Assembly (NCBI GenBank): GCA_039794245.1
Contig: JBDIVS010000007.1
Location: forward strand, 58,668 to 122,667
Direction of reading: 5' to 3'
Origin: DAITQM01 sp039794245
GTDB taxonomy: Bacteria > Pseudomonadota > Gammaproteobacteria > Xanthomonadales > Wenzhouxiangellaceae
Length of the DNA stretch: 64,000 nt
Shown: piece after piece, positions 44,850 through 52,794 of the stretch
Layout of the letters: every line of letters begins with the position of its first letter
How positions within the stretch are numbered: the first letter of the stretch is position 1
The notes under the pieces: model-generated
Database searches by the model: none
The model's input: the letters and a program-made list of their open reading frames with translations, nothing else
What the model was told of the DNA's origin: nothing
Program-made: the position numbers and the translations under genes

Positions 44850-45047
44850 TCAGTTTCGCCGCATCGATCGCAGGCAGCCGGTGCAGCGATTCAAGAGAGT
44901 TGCCGCCGGGACGGGGCGGCGTGGCAGCGGGCGCAACACGGCGACCGGATGGCCGTCGCGCGTCACTGTCAGCGCCTCTCCCCTGGTCACCCGTTCGAGA
45001 ACGCGCCCGCCATGATTTCTCAATTCGCGTATCGTAACTTCACGCAT
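44850..45047 (-). CDS. Phd/YefM-family (VapB-type) antitoxin, C terminus frameshifted
   Basis: 65 residues. MREVTIRELRNHGGRVLERV and GEALTVTRDGHPVAVLRPL are the DNA-binding part of prevent-host-death-type antitoxins. The end reads LLNRCTGCLRSMRRN, but another frame reads RLPAIDAAKL, the expected toxin-binding tail. A small indel has therefore probably damaged it. That other frame runs through the palindrome into the toxin remnant. Confidence 0.65.
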   Translation of the reverse strand: MREVTIRELRNHGGRVLERVTRGEALTVTRDGHPVAVLRPLPRRPVPAATLLNRCTGCLRSMRRN

Positions 45048-45056
45048 GCTGTAAAT

Positions 45057-45116
45057 GTCTCACCTGTGAGACAGTGAGTCAAGAAATCCCGGGGAAGTCA
45101 TTAATTCCTGTGAGAC
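45057..45116. promoter_or_regulatory. Operator region of the antitoxin gene
   Basis: GTCTCAC-CT-GTGAGAC (45057-45072) is a perfect 16-bp palindrome 10 bases upstream of the antitoxin ATG. A further GTGAGAC half-site lies at 45110-45116. A minus-strand TTGACT (45077-45082) could be the -35 box, with the palindrome covering the spacer and -10. This is a typical self-repressing toxin-antitoxin operator. Confidence 0.55.
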
Positions 45117-45169
45117 ACGAGATCAAGGACGGAAGTTGGGATAAAAAGTCAGCTAGAAATACGATATCT

Positions 45170-45898
45170 CTATTTCAAACCGGAGCACTGCGGCATCTCA
45201 TGGGCTGCTGCTGCCGGGGTTGCGGCGAAGACTTCCCGGGCCAGGGCGGTGGTGATGCGGCGTTTTTGGGCATACGCGGTGGTTTGCAGGTGGTCGAGGG
45301 CGGCGATCAGGGCCGGGAGGCGGCGCTGGTGGCGGCCGAGCAGCCAGTGCAGGACTTCGTCGCCGATCCGGATGCCGCGCGTTGCGGCCCGTAACCGAAG
45401 GGCGGCGAGCAGGTCGTCGTCGCCCAACAATCTGAGGCGGTGCTGGCTGAACGAAGCGAGGCGGGAGATCAAGTCGGGCAATCTAAAGCCGCATTCGGGC
45501 GGCCGGCAGCGGGCGCTGGCCAGTACGGTCGCGCCGCTCGCTCGCATCCGGTTCAGGGTGTGAAACAGCGCCTCTTCGGCGCCCGCTCTGCCGGCCCAGG
45601 CATCGACGTCGTCGAGCGCCACCAGCGACATCGTTTCGCAGTGCTCGATCCACTGCGGTTCGACGGTGCCCAATTCGGCGTACAGTGCGGTGCCGCCCGC
45701 TTCGCGGCGGGCCGCGGCGGCGGCGCGCAGCAGGTGGCTGCGGCCGCTGCCCGCCTCGCCTGCCAGATAGACCTGCGCGCCGCGCTCGGCGGCCGCGCCG
45801 CGCAGGGCATCGAAGACCGGCCGGTTGGCGCCGGGATGAAAATTGTCGAAGATCGCCACCGGCGGGCCGTCGAGATCCAGTATGCGCTGGCCGCCCAT
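45170..45898 (-). CDS. hda: DnaA-like regulatory protein Hda
   Basis: 242 residues, a DnaA-type AAA+ domain without the DNA-binding domain IV. VYLAGEAGSGRSHLLRA is the Walker A region, LVALDDVDAW Walker B, and LPDLISRLA the sensor/Arg-finger region. Hda with the sliding clamp stimulates ATP hydrolysis by DnaA to prevent re-initiation. The start overlaps perM (TGATG). The Walker A has Arg-Ser in place of Lys-Thr/Ser, so nucleotide binding may be altered. Confidence 0.85.
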   Translation of the reverse strand: MGGQRILDLDGPPVAIFDNFHPGANRPVFDALRGAAAERGAQVYLAGEAGSGRSHLLRAAAAARREAGGTALYAELGTVEPQWIEHCETMSLVALDDVDAWAGRAGAEEALFHTLNRMRASGATVLASARCRPPECGFRLPDLISRLASFSQHRLRLLGDDDLLAALRLRAATRGIRIGDEVLHWLLGRHQRRLPALIAALDHLQTTAYAQKRRITTALAREVFAATPAAAAHEMPQCSGLK

Positions 45899-47061
45899 CA
45901 GTCGTCCGGGAGGGTTTTAGCCGCCGCCTGCTGCCGGACTCGGCGTTTGCGCCGCCGCGGGCCGCGGCGGTCGGCATGTTTTACGCCGCCGTACCATTCG
46001 CTGGCCTGGTAGCGGCAAAGAAAATCGCGGACCAGCACCATCACCGCGGCGGCCACCGGCAGAGCCAGAAGGATGCCGAAAAAACCGAACAACTGGCCGC
46101 CGGCGAGCACCGCGAAGATGACCGCAACCGGGTGCAGGCCAATCCGGTCGCCGACCAGCCACGGCGTCAGCAACATGCCTTCGAGGCTTTGCCCGGCGAC
46201 GAAGACCGCGACCGCCAGCAGCGGGTGCAAAAGATCGTGGTACTGCACCAGCGCCGTGACGACGGCCAGCGCAAATCCGACGATGGTGCCGAGGTAGGGG
46301 ACGATGCTGAGCAGCCCGGCAGCGCTGCCGATGAGCAGCGCAAAATCGATTCCGGCCACCCACAGGCCAAAGCTGTAAACCATGCCGAGCACCAGCATCA
46401 CCAGCAACTGGCCGCGGATGAACGCCGCCAGCACTTCGTCGATTTCACGGCCGAGGCGCCGGGCGCCCGGCGCCATGCTGCGCGGCAACAGGCGTTCGAG
46501 GTGCGCCAAGATCGGGTCGAAGTCGCGCAGCAGGTAAAAGGTGACGACCGGGATCAACAGCAGATTGGCGATCCACATGGCCAGTGCAGCGCCGCCGCGC
46601 GACAGGGACGACAACAAAAACGCCGCCAGGCCGCCGACCTCGCGCCAATACTGCTGGACGATGAGCGGCAGCGTTTTCAGGTCGGGCAGACTCAGCTCAA
46701 GGCCGATCTTGCCTTCGATCCACGGTAATGCAACCGCCGTCAACCACGCGAGGTAGTCGGGGACGCGGTTGACGAATGCCGCGATTTCGTTCTCGATGAG
46801 CGGCACGACAACGATCAGCAACGCCGCAACGGCCACGCTGAAAAGAATAAAACCGAGGGCCACCGCACCGCCGCGCCCGAGCCAGCGGGTCAGGCGCCAC
46901 TGCATCATGCGATCGATCAGCGGGTCGCCGAGATAGGCGAGCACCGCGGCCACCGCAAACGGCAGCAGCACCGGGCGCAGCAGCCAGATCAGAAAGCCGG
47001 CGGCGAGAAGCACGAACACCGCCAGGGCGACGCCTGCCGGCGTTGACCAGCGCGAGATCAT
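45898..47061 (-). CDS. AI-2E family transporter / PerM-like permease
   Basis: 387 residues from ATG 47061; 28 more codons upstream overlap the pgsA-like gene. It has about eight membrane helices in the family pattern, with VSIVPYLGT-like LLSIVPYLGTIVGF and DRIGLHPVAVIFAVLAGGQLFGFFG near the C terminus. A basic tail (RRGPRRRKRRVRQQ) ends it. The PerM position beside hda and purM is conserved in gammaproteobacteria. The substrate is unknown. Confidence 0.88.
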   Translation of the reverse strand: MISRWSTPAGVALAVFVLLAAGFLIWLLRPVLLPFAVAAVLAYLGDPLIDRMMQWRLTRWLGRGGAVALGFILFSVAVAALLIVVVPLIENEIAAFVNRVPDYLAWLTAVALPWIEGKIGLELSLPDLKTLPLIVQQYWREVGGLAAFLLSSLSRGGAALAMWIANLLLIPVVTFYLLRDFDPILAHLERLLPRSMAPGARRLGREIDEVLAAFIRGQLLVMLVLGMVYSFGLWVAGIDFALLIGSAAGLLSIVPYLGTIVGFALAVVTALVQYHDLLHPLLAVAVFVAGQSLEGMLLTPWLVGDRIGLHPVAVIFAVLAGGQLFGFFGILLALPVAAAVMVLVRDFLCRYQASEWYGGVKHADRRGPRRRKRRVRQQAAAKTLPDD

Positions 47062-47072
47062 CGCGCCCTGGT

Positions 47073-47612
47073 TCAGCGCGGCCACCGCTCGTACGCCCGC
47101 CGTGACCAGACGGCAACGTAGTGCAGCATCGACAGCAGCGTCCATGTGGCAACCAGCCAGATCAGATTCACCGTCACCGCCGCCGGCAGCGGCACGAGGC
47201 CGGCGGCGAGCAGGACCAGGGCGATCAACAGGGTCTGCAAGCCGGTATTCAATTTACCGCTCCACAGCGGTGTGGCGGTCAGCGGCTCGACCAGCCGGTG
47301 GTAGGCGTAGGCGCCGCAGACGATGACCAGATCACGGCTGACGGTCAGCACCAAAAGCCACCACGGCAGCAACCCGGCCGCCGCCAGCGAGGTATAAGCG
47401 ACCACCATCAACAGCTTGTCGGCCAGCGGATCGGCGATGCTGCCGAAGCGACTGACCCAGCCGAAACGCTTGGCCAGGTACCCGTCGGCCAGGTCGCTCA
47501 ACCCGGCGAGCGCGGCAAGGGCCAATGCCGCCGGATAGCGGCCGCTGAGGATCAGCCAGGCGAGCGGCGGCAGCAGCAGGATCCTGATCAGGGTTAACAG
47601 ATTGGGCAGCAT
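47073..47612 (-). CDS. CDP-alcohol phosphatidyltransferase, PgsA-like
   Basis: 179 residues beginning MLPNLLTLIRILLLPP. The family motif is present as DLADGYLAKRF...GSIADPLADK, with all four aspartates. Several helices follow. A TTG at 47627 overlapping the DUF2066 stop (TTGA) is an alternative start. It makes phosphatidylglycerol phosphate or a related lipid from CDP-diacylglycerol at the inner membrane. Whether this is the main PgsA or a paralogue cannot be told. Confidence 0.85.
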   Translation of the reverse strand: MLPNLLTLIRILLLPPLAWLILSGRYPAALALAALAGLSDLADGYLAKRFGWVSRFGSIADPLADKLLMVVAYTSLAAAGLLPWWLLVLTVSRDLVIVCGAYAYHRLVEPLTATPLWSGKLNTGLQTLLIALVLLAAGLVPLPAAVTVNLIWLVATWTLLSMLHYVAVWSRRAYERWPR

Positions 47613-47623
47613 ATTGAGCGCGA

Positions 47624-48766
47624 TCAAGGCGTATCCACCCGATATTGCAGACGGCCGTCGGCCGGCGGCGGACGATCGGCGCCGTTGCCGGCCGTTTCGA
47701 ATCGGTGCCGTTCGAGCCAATCGGTTTCGAGCCTGAGCGCCGAACGCAGCCAGTCGGGGCCGGCGCGGGCCCGCAACTCGAGCGCCAGGCGATCGCCGCG
47801 GGCGGCGACGATGGCCAGCGATTCGATCTGGCTGAGACCGGCCAATCGCGACAGCGCTTCGCCGACCGTCCGCGGACCGGCGAGGCCCGATATTTCCACG
47901 GCCAGCGTTTGCAGCGCGGTGTTGCGCAGCAGGTTGCGGCGGGCGATCTCGCCGGCGAAGCGGCCGATGCCGGCCACCAGCGCCGCCGCCAGCTCGGCAT
48001 CGCCACTCGCCAAGGCGATCAGTTCGCCATCGGCCAGCGCCCGCCAGCGGACCTGCCAACCCCCTTGCATCGGCCGCGCCGTGGCCAGCAGGGGGGCGGC
48101 CGAATCCATCCGGCCGGCGCCGGAAGCGGCGGCCGGCAGCGAGGCGAAGACCGGATCTTCCGGATAGCCGCCGCGGATCGCGGCGATCAGGCGCTCGGCG
48201 GCAACACTGCCGGGGTCAGGTAGATCATCATCGCCGGGCATCTCGACCGGCAATCCGAAGTCGGCGGCGGCGCGCCGCACTGCCGCGTGGATTTCGCTGT
48301 CCGCGGCCCGCACAAGGCGCCGCTCCCCCGCCGCGTCCAACACCAGCCACAAACGCCAGCGCTGCCGTTCCGGCTGCCAGCGCGGCAATCCCCGGCGCAT
48401 CAGCCAGGCATCGACGGCCGCCGGTTCGAAGCGGGTCACGACCCGCGCCCCGGCCGCCGGTGCTCCAGCCTCGCCGGCGCCTTCGAGATAACTGACACTC
48501 GACACCATCGCCCGCAACTCCGTATCGCCGGGCGGCGCAAGGCGGGCCGCAACCCGTGTTGCCGGATCAGTCAACTTGACGAGCAGCGCGTCGAACGCGG
48601 CGCGCACCAGTTCGGCCTCCGCCGGCGGCGCTCCCGTTATTTCCACCGCCCCGCTGTACAAATCCGCAAGAACCGCTGCCGCCGCAGGCCCGCTCACAGC
48701 GAACAGCGCCGCGACGAACCCAAGGCCGCATGCGGCATGCGCCGCGCAAGCCAAACGCCTGCTCAT
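47624..48766 (-). CDS. DUF2066-containing exported protein
   Basis: 380 residues with a signal peptide (LGFVAALFAVSGPAAA). The DUF2066 opening is LYSGAVEITGAPPAEAELVRAAFDALLVKLTD, and a second repeat-like half contains GDAELAAALVAGIGRFAGEIARR. It stands divergent from purM and upstream of pgsA, perM and hda, an order typical of gammaproteobacteria. Function is unknown; a cell envelope role is likely from the signal peptide. Confidence 0.82.
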   Translation of the reverse strand: MSRRLACAAHAACGLGFVAALFAVSGPAAAAVLADLYSGAVEITGAPPAEAELVRAAFDALLVKLTDPATRVAARLAPPGDTELRAMVSSVSYLEGAGEAGAPAAGARVVTRFEPAAVDAWLMRRGLPRWQPERQRWRLWLVLDAAGERRLVRAADSEIHAAVRRAAADFGLPVEMPGDDDLPDPGSVAAERLIAAIRGGYPEDPVFASLPAAASGAGRMDSAAPLLATARPMQGGWQVRWRALADGELIALASGDAELAAALVAGIGRFAGEIARRNLLRNTALQTLAVEISGLAGPRTVGEALSRLAGLSQIESLAIVAARGDRLALELRARAGPDWLRSALRLETDWLERHRFETAGNGADRPPPADGRLQYRVDTP

Positions 48767-48887
48767 TAAACACTGCCCCTTCGGGTTGTCATCGCCGCAC
48801 TTTCTGTGGTCAGGTCATCGATTTCGAAGGTTCATGATATGCGAAAATGCCGTATCTTTCGTTTTGCCCGAACCTGCGGAATCCGCC

Positions 48888-49958
48888 ATGTCCCTGCCGA
48901 CCGAGAACGACACCGCCGGCGCGGCCCCGTTCGACTACCGCGCCGCCGGGGTCGATATCGAAGCCGGCGAAGCGCTGGTCCGCAAGCTTGGCCCCATCGT
49001 CAAACGCACGATGCGGCCCGAAGTGCTGGCCGGCGTCGGCGGTTTTGGAGCGCTGATCGGCGTCGATCTCGAACGCTATCGCGCACCGGTGATGGTCGCC
49101 GGCACTGACGGGGTCGGCACCAAGCTGCTTTACGCCCACCGGCTCGGCCGGCTCGATACGGTCGGCATCGATCTCGTTGCGATGTGCGTCAACGACATCC
49201 TGGTGCATGGCGCCGAACCGCTGTTTTTTCTCGATTATTACGCCTGCGGCCGGCTCGAGGTGGACGATGCAGCAACCGTGATCGGCGGCATCGCCGAAGG
49301 CTGCGCCCAGGCCGGCTGCGCCCTGGTCGGCGGCGAAACGGCCGAAATGCCGGGCCTGTACCGCGGCGGCGAATTCGACCTCGCCGGCTTCGCCGTCGGC
49401 CTCGTCGAACGCGAGCGGATCATCGACGGCAGCGCCGTCGCCGCCGGCGACCTTTTGATCGGCCTGGCGAGCAGCGGGCCGCATTCGAACGGCTACTCGC
49501 TGATCCGCAAACTCGTCGATCGTCGCCCGGCCGATCTCGGCAAGCCGTGCGGCGAAGTGACGCTCGGCGAAGCGCTGCTCGCCCCGACCCGGATTTATGT
49601 CCGTACCGTCCTGCCGCTCATCGCGTCCCACAGGCCGGCGGCACTCGCCCATATCACCGGCGGCGGCCTGATCGACAACATCGTGCGCAGCATCCCGGCC
49701 GGCCTCGGCATCCGGCTCGACGCCGGAAGCTGGCCCGAACCACCGGTTTTTTGCTGGCTGCGCGAGACGAGCGCCCTGCCCCGCGAGGCGTTGTGGCGGA
49801 CGTTCAACTGCGGTATCGGTTTCGTCCTCGTGATCGCCCCGGGCAACGTCCCGGCCTTGCGCCGGGGTCTGGAGGCCGCCGGCGAAGCGCATTGGGTGAT
49901 CGGCGAAGTCGTCCCCGCCAAGGCCGATGCACCGCGCGTGACGATCAGCGATGGCTGA
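48888..49958 (+). CDS. purM: Phosphoribosylformylglycinamidine cyclo-ligase
   Basis: 356 residues from ATG 48888 after GGAA. The family blocks are DYRAAGVDIEAGEALV, VAGTDGVGTKLLYAH, DLVAMCVNDILVHGAEPLFFLDYYACG and LVGGETAEMPGLY, with HITGGGLIDNIVRSIP near the C terminus. It closes the imidazole ring of AIR in purine synthesis. It overlaps purN by 8 bases. Confidence 0.96.
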   Translation: MSLPTENDTAGAAPFDYRAAGVDIEAGEALVRKLGPIVKRTMRPEVLAGVGGFGALIGVDLERYRAPVMVAGTDGVGTKLLYAHRLGRLDTVGIDLVAMCVNDILVHGAEPLFFLDYYACGRLEVDDAATVIGGIAEGCAQAGCALVGGETAEMPGLYRGGEFDLAGFAVGLVERERIIDGSAVAAGDLLIGLASSGPHSNGYSLIRKLVDRRPADLGKPCGEVTLGEALLAPTRIYVRTVLPLIASHRPAALAHITGGGLIDNIVRSIPAGLGIRLDAGSWPEPPVFCWLRETSALPREALWRTFNCGIGFVLVIAPGNVPALRRGLEAAGEAHWVIGEVVPAKADAPRVTISDG

Positions 49959-50649
49959 GCGCGGCCCCCTGCCGTTCGCCGTCCTGATCTCGGGCCAAGG
50001 CAGCAACCTCGCGGCGCTGATCGACGCCACGCACCACGGCCTGATCGCCGGCGAAATCCGGCAGGTGATCAGCGACCGGCCCGCCGCCGGCCTCGAACAC
50101 GCCCGCCGCGCGCACATTCCGGCGCGGATCGTCGAACGGGTGGCCTACCCCGGCCGCATCGCCTTCGAAGCCGCCCTGGCTGATGCACTCGACGCCGCGA
50201 ACATCGAATGGATCGTGCTCGCCGGCTTCTTGCGCGTGCTGAGTGCCGCCTTCTGCCGCCGTTTCGCCAGCCGGATGATCAACCTGCATCCCTCGCTGTT
50301 GCCCAAATACCGCGGCCTCGACACCCATCGCCGGGCGCTCGCCGCCGGCGACACCCTCCACGGCGCCACCGTCCATCTGGTCACCGCCGAACTCGACGGC
50401 GGCCCGCTCATCGCCCAGGCCGCGATACCCATCGAGCCCGGCGACGAGCCGCAACGCCTCGCCACCCGCCTGGCGCCTCTGGAACATCGCCTTTTGGTTG
50501 CGGTCACAGCGCTGATCGCCGCCCGGCGCCTGACCGCAACTCCAGGCGGCATCGAACTCGACGGCCGGCCCCTCACCCAGGTGTTAACGCTTGATCAGCC
50601 TCCTCTATCCGCTTTTGATCGCCTATACGAACGCCGTAACGGGCAGTGA
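49951..50649 (+). CDS. purN: Phosphoribosylglycinamide formyltransferase
   Basis: 232 residues. VLISGQGSNLAALID is the phosphoribosyl-binding start. MINLHPSLLPKYRGLDTHRRAL contains the catalytic Asn and His, and VTAELDGGPLIAQA the catalytic Asp. It uses 10-formyl-tetrahydrofolate. The last 59 bases overlap the next gene's reading frame. Confidence 0.95.
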   Translation: MAERGPLPFAVLISGQGSNLAALIDATHHGLIAGEIRQVISDRPAAGLEHARRAHIPARIVERVAYPGRIAFEAALADALDAANIEWIVLAGFLRVLSAAFCRRFASRMINLHPSLLPKYRGLDTHRRALAAGDTLHGATVHLVTAELDGGPLIAQAAIPIEPGDEPQRLATRLAPLEHRLLVAVTALIAARRLTATPGGIELDGRPLTQVLTLDQPPLSAFDRLYERRNGQ

Positions 50650-51445
50650 ATCCTGGCCGCCGCCCGCCGCAGCCTTGCCCGATGCGCCACTCGAATTTCG
50701 CAGATATCACCTGGACGGCCCGCCCGGAACGCCTACCGCAGCGCGCGCGCGCGGCGCGCTGTCACCGTTCCGCGCCCGGTACCGGGCGCGCTTCAAAGGC
50801 AAACCGATCGGCGAAGGCGGCTTCGAACTGGAAACCGCCGCCGGGGTTTACCAGGCGCGTTTCTGGATGACCGCGACGCGCGGCATGGCCGGTGCGATCG
50901 GCGCCCGCTTCGCCGAACAGGGGCGCTTTGCGCTCGCCGGCCCGACACTGCTGCCGCTCGACATCAGCCATGACAGCAAAGGGTTCCTGTCGCGCGACCG
51001 GTGGCAGGCGCAATTCGACGCCGCACGCGCGGCGCTCGCCGGGGAATATGACGGCAAGGCGTTCCGTTTCGAACAAGCCGCCGGCGTCCTGGAGCCGCTG
51101 ACGCAAATCATCGACAGCGCGGGCAAAGCCACCGCCGGCCTGACGGCATGGACCGGAACCGCACTGGTCAAAAACGAGTTGCGCAAATATATCTTCACGG
51201 CCGGTGCGCCGCAGACGCTGATCACCCCGTGCGCCATGTTCAGCGCCCAGCGCATCCACCGCTCGCGCGAGGCGAGCAAAGCGGCACAGGACATATGGCA
51301 AAGCGCATACATTTATCCCGTCCCGCTCAGAATCGACATGATCCAGCGCGACGGCGACGTCCTCAGTCTCGAACTCGTCCGTCTCGAACGCGGCGGCGAA
51401 ATCGTCTGCGACGCCGGACGCCGGCTTCTTTATAATCCCAACTGA
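50591..51445 (+). CDS. DUF3108-containing exported protein
   Basis: 284 residues from a TTG inside purN; a later start would lose the hydrophobic leader MISLLYPLLIAYTNAVTG. The body has the DUF3108 pattern: RARFKGKPIGEGGFELE, GYYQARF-like VYQARFWMTA, ISHDSKGFLSRDRWQAQFDAAR, and a C-terminal LRIDMIQRDGDVLSLELVRLE. The family is periplasmic and of unknown function, and it usually follows purN in gammaproteobacteria. The start codon is the weak point of this call. Confidence 0.75.
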   Translation: MISLLYPLLIAYTNAVTGSESWPPPAAALPDAPLEFRRYHLDGPPGTPTAARARGALSPFRARYRARFKGKPIGEGGFELETAAGVYQARFWMTATRGMAGAIGARFAEQGRFALAGPTLLPLDISHDSKGFLSRDRWQAQFDAARAALAGEYDGKAFRFEQAAGVLEPLTQIIDSAGKATAGLTAWTGTALVKNELRKYIFTAGAPQTLITPCAMFSAQRIHRSREASKAAQDIWQSAYIYPVPLRIDMIQRDGDVLSLELVRLERGGEIVCDAGRRLLYNPN

Positions 51446-51479
51446 ACTTCAGTACCGGCCAGAGAAAGGGTGCTGTGTT

Positions 51480-52775
51480 ATGAATCTCGCCGACCATCCA
51501 TCCCGCCTGCGGCTGCTTTGTCTGCTGCCTGCGGTCCTGCTCACCGCCTGCGCCACCAACCCGCTGACCGGCAAATCGAACCTGATGCTGGTCGGCCCTG
51601 AGTGGGACGCCGAGGTCGGTCGCACGCAATACGCGCCGATGCGCCAGGCACAGGGCGGCGATTACGTCGCCGATCCCGAGGTCGAAGCGTACGTCCAGGA
51701 AGTCGGGGCGCGCCTCGCCGCCCACTCGCGCGTCGGCCTGCCCTATGAATTCAACGTGCTGAACGATTCGGTACCCAATGCCTGGGCCTTGCCAGGCGGC
51801 AAGATCGCGGTCAATCGCGGCCTTCTGACCGAGCTCGAAAGCGAGGCGGAACTGGCCGCCGTGCTCGGCCATGAAATCGTCCATGCCGACGCCCGCCACG
51901 GGGCGCAGGCGCAATCCAAGGCGATTGCCGGGCAGGCCGGGGCGGTAGTCGCCGGCGTCGCCGCCGGGGTCGCCAGCGACGATGCCGCGATCGGGGCCAT
52001 CGTGCTGGCCGGCGCCTCGGTCGGCGCCCAACTGGTCAACCAGAAATACGGCCGCGACGCAGAACGCGAGGCCGACGAATACGGCATCCGCTACATGCAC
52101 CAGGCCGGCTACGATCCGCAAGGCGCAGTGAGCTTGCAGGAAAAATTCGTCAAACTCTCCGCAGACCGCAACCCGAACTGGCTCGAAGGGCTGTTTGCGT
52201 CGCACCCGCCGTCGCGCGAACGGCTCGCCAACAACCGGGCGCTGGCCGCCGCGCTGCCGGCCGGCGGCGAGATCGGCGAAGTGCATTACAAGCAGCGCCT
52301 GGCTTACCTGTTCACCAAAAAACCGGCCTACGATGCGTTCGACCGGGCGCAGGCCGCGGCGGCTAAAGACGATTATCGCAAGGCGCGCGAAGAACTCGAT
52401 ATGGCGATCCGGCTGGAGCCCCACGAAGGACGCTTCTACGCCCTGCACGGCGATCTCGCCCTCGCCCAGAACCGGCCGCGCGACGCCGAGGCGGCTTACA
52501 ACATCGCGATCCGCGAAGATCCAGAGTGGTTCTATTACTACCTGCGCCGCGGCCAGGCGCGCGAAAAACTCGGCAATCTCGCGGCGGCCCGCGTCGATTT
52601 ACACCACAGCCTGAAACTGTTGCCGACTGCGATCGCCCACTACACGCTGGGCCTGGTCGAACGCCGTTCCGGCAACCGCGCCCAGGCAGTCGAACACCTG
52701 CAAATCGCCCGCCGGGCCGGCGGTGAGATCGGCGAGGCGGCCGGCCGCGAACTGGCGGCGATGGAGGTCAACTGA
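51480..52775 (+). CDS. M48-family metalloprotease lipoprotein with TPR repeats
   Basis: 431 residues. The lipoprotein signal ends LLTAC (Cys24). The zinc motif HEIVHADARH is at 131-140, and the third ligand is in READEYGIRYMHQAGYDP, where Glu and the downstream residues match the M48 family. Hydrophobic stretches flank the site. TPR pairs fill the last 140 residues (AREELDMAIRLEPHEG; AEAAYNIAIREDPEWF). It resembles BepA/LoiP-type proteases that police outer-membrane protein assembly. Confidence 0.88.
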   Translation: MNLADHPSRLRLLCLLPAVLLTACATNPLTGKSNLMLVGPEWDAEVGRTQYAPMRQAQGGDYVADPEVEAYVQEVGARLAAHSRVGLPYEFNVLNDSVPNAWALPGGKIAVNRGLLTELESEAELAAVLGHEIVHADARHGAQAQSKAIAGQAGAVVAGVAAGVASDDAAIGAIVLAGASVGAQLVNQKYGRDAEREADEYGIRYMHQAGYDPQGAVSLQEKFVKLSADRNPNWLEGLFASHPPSRERLANNRALAAALPAGGEIGEVHYKQRLAYLFTKKPAYDAFDRAQAAAAKDDYRKAREELDMAIRLEPHEGRFYALHGDLALAQNRPRDAEAAYNIAIREDPEWFYYYLRRGQAREKLGNLAAARVDLHHSLKLLPTAIAHYTLGLVERRSGNRAQAVEHLQIARRAGGEIGEAAGRELAAMEVN

Positions 52776-52794
52776 TCCGTAGCGCCAAACCGGA

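Noticed and set aside
43351..45015. 554-codon frame over the aldehyde dehydrogenase
   Set aside because: Arg-rich out-of-frame translation of the dehydrogenase gene, with no recognisable fold.
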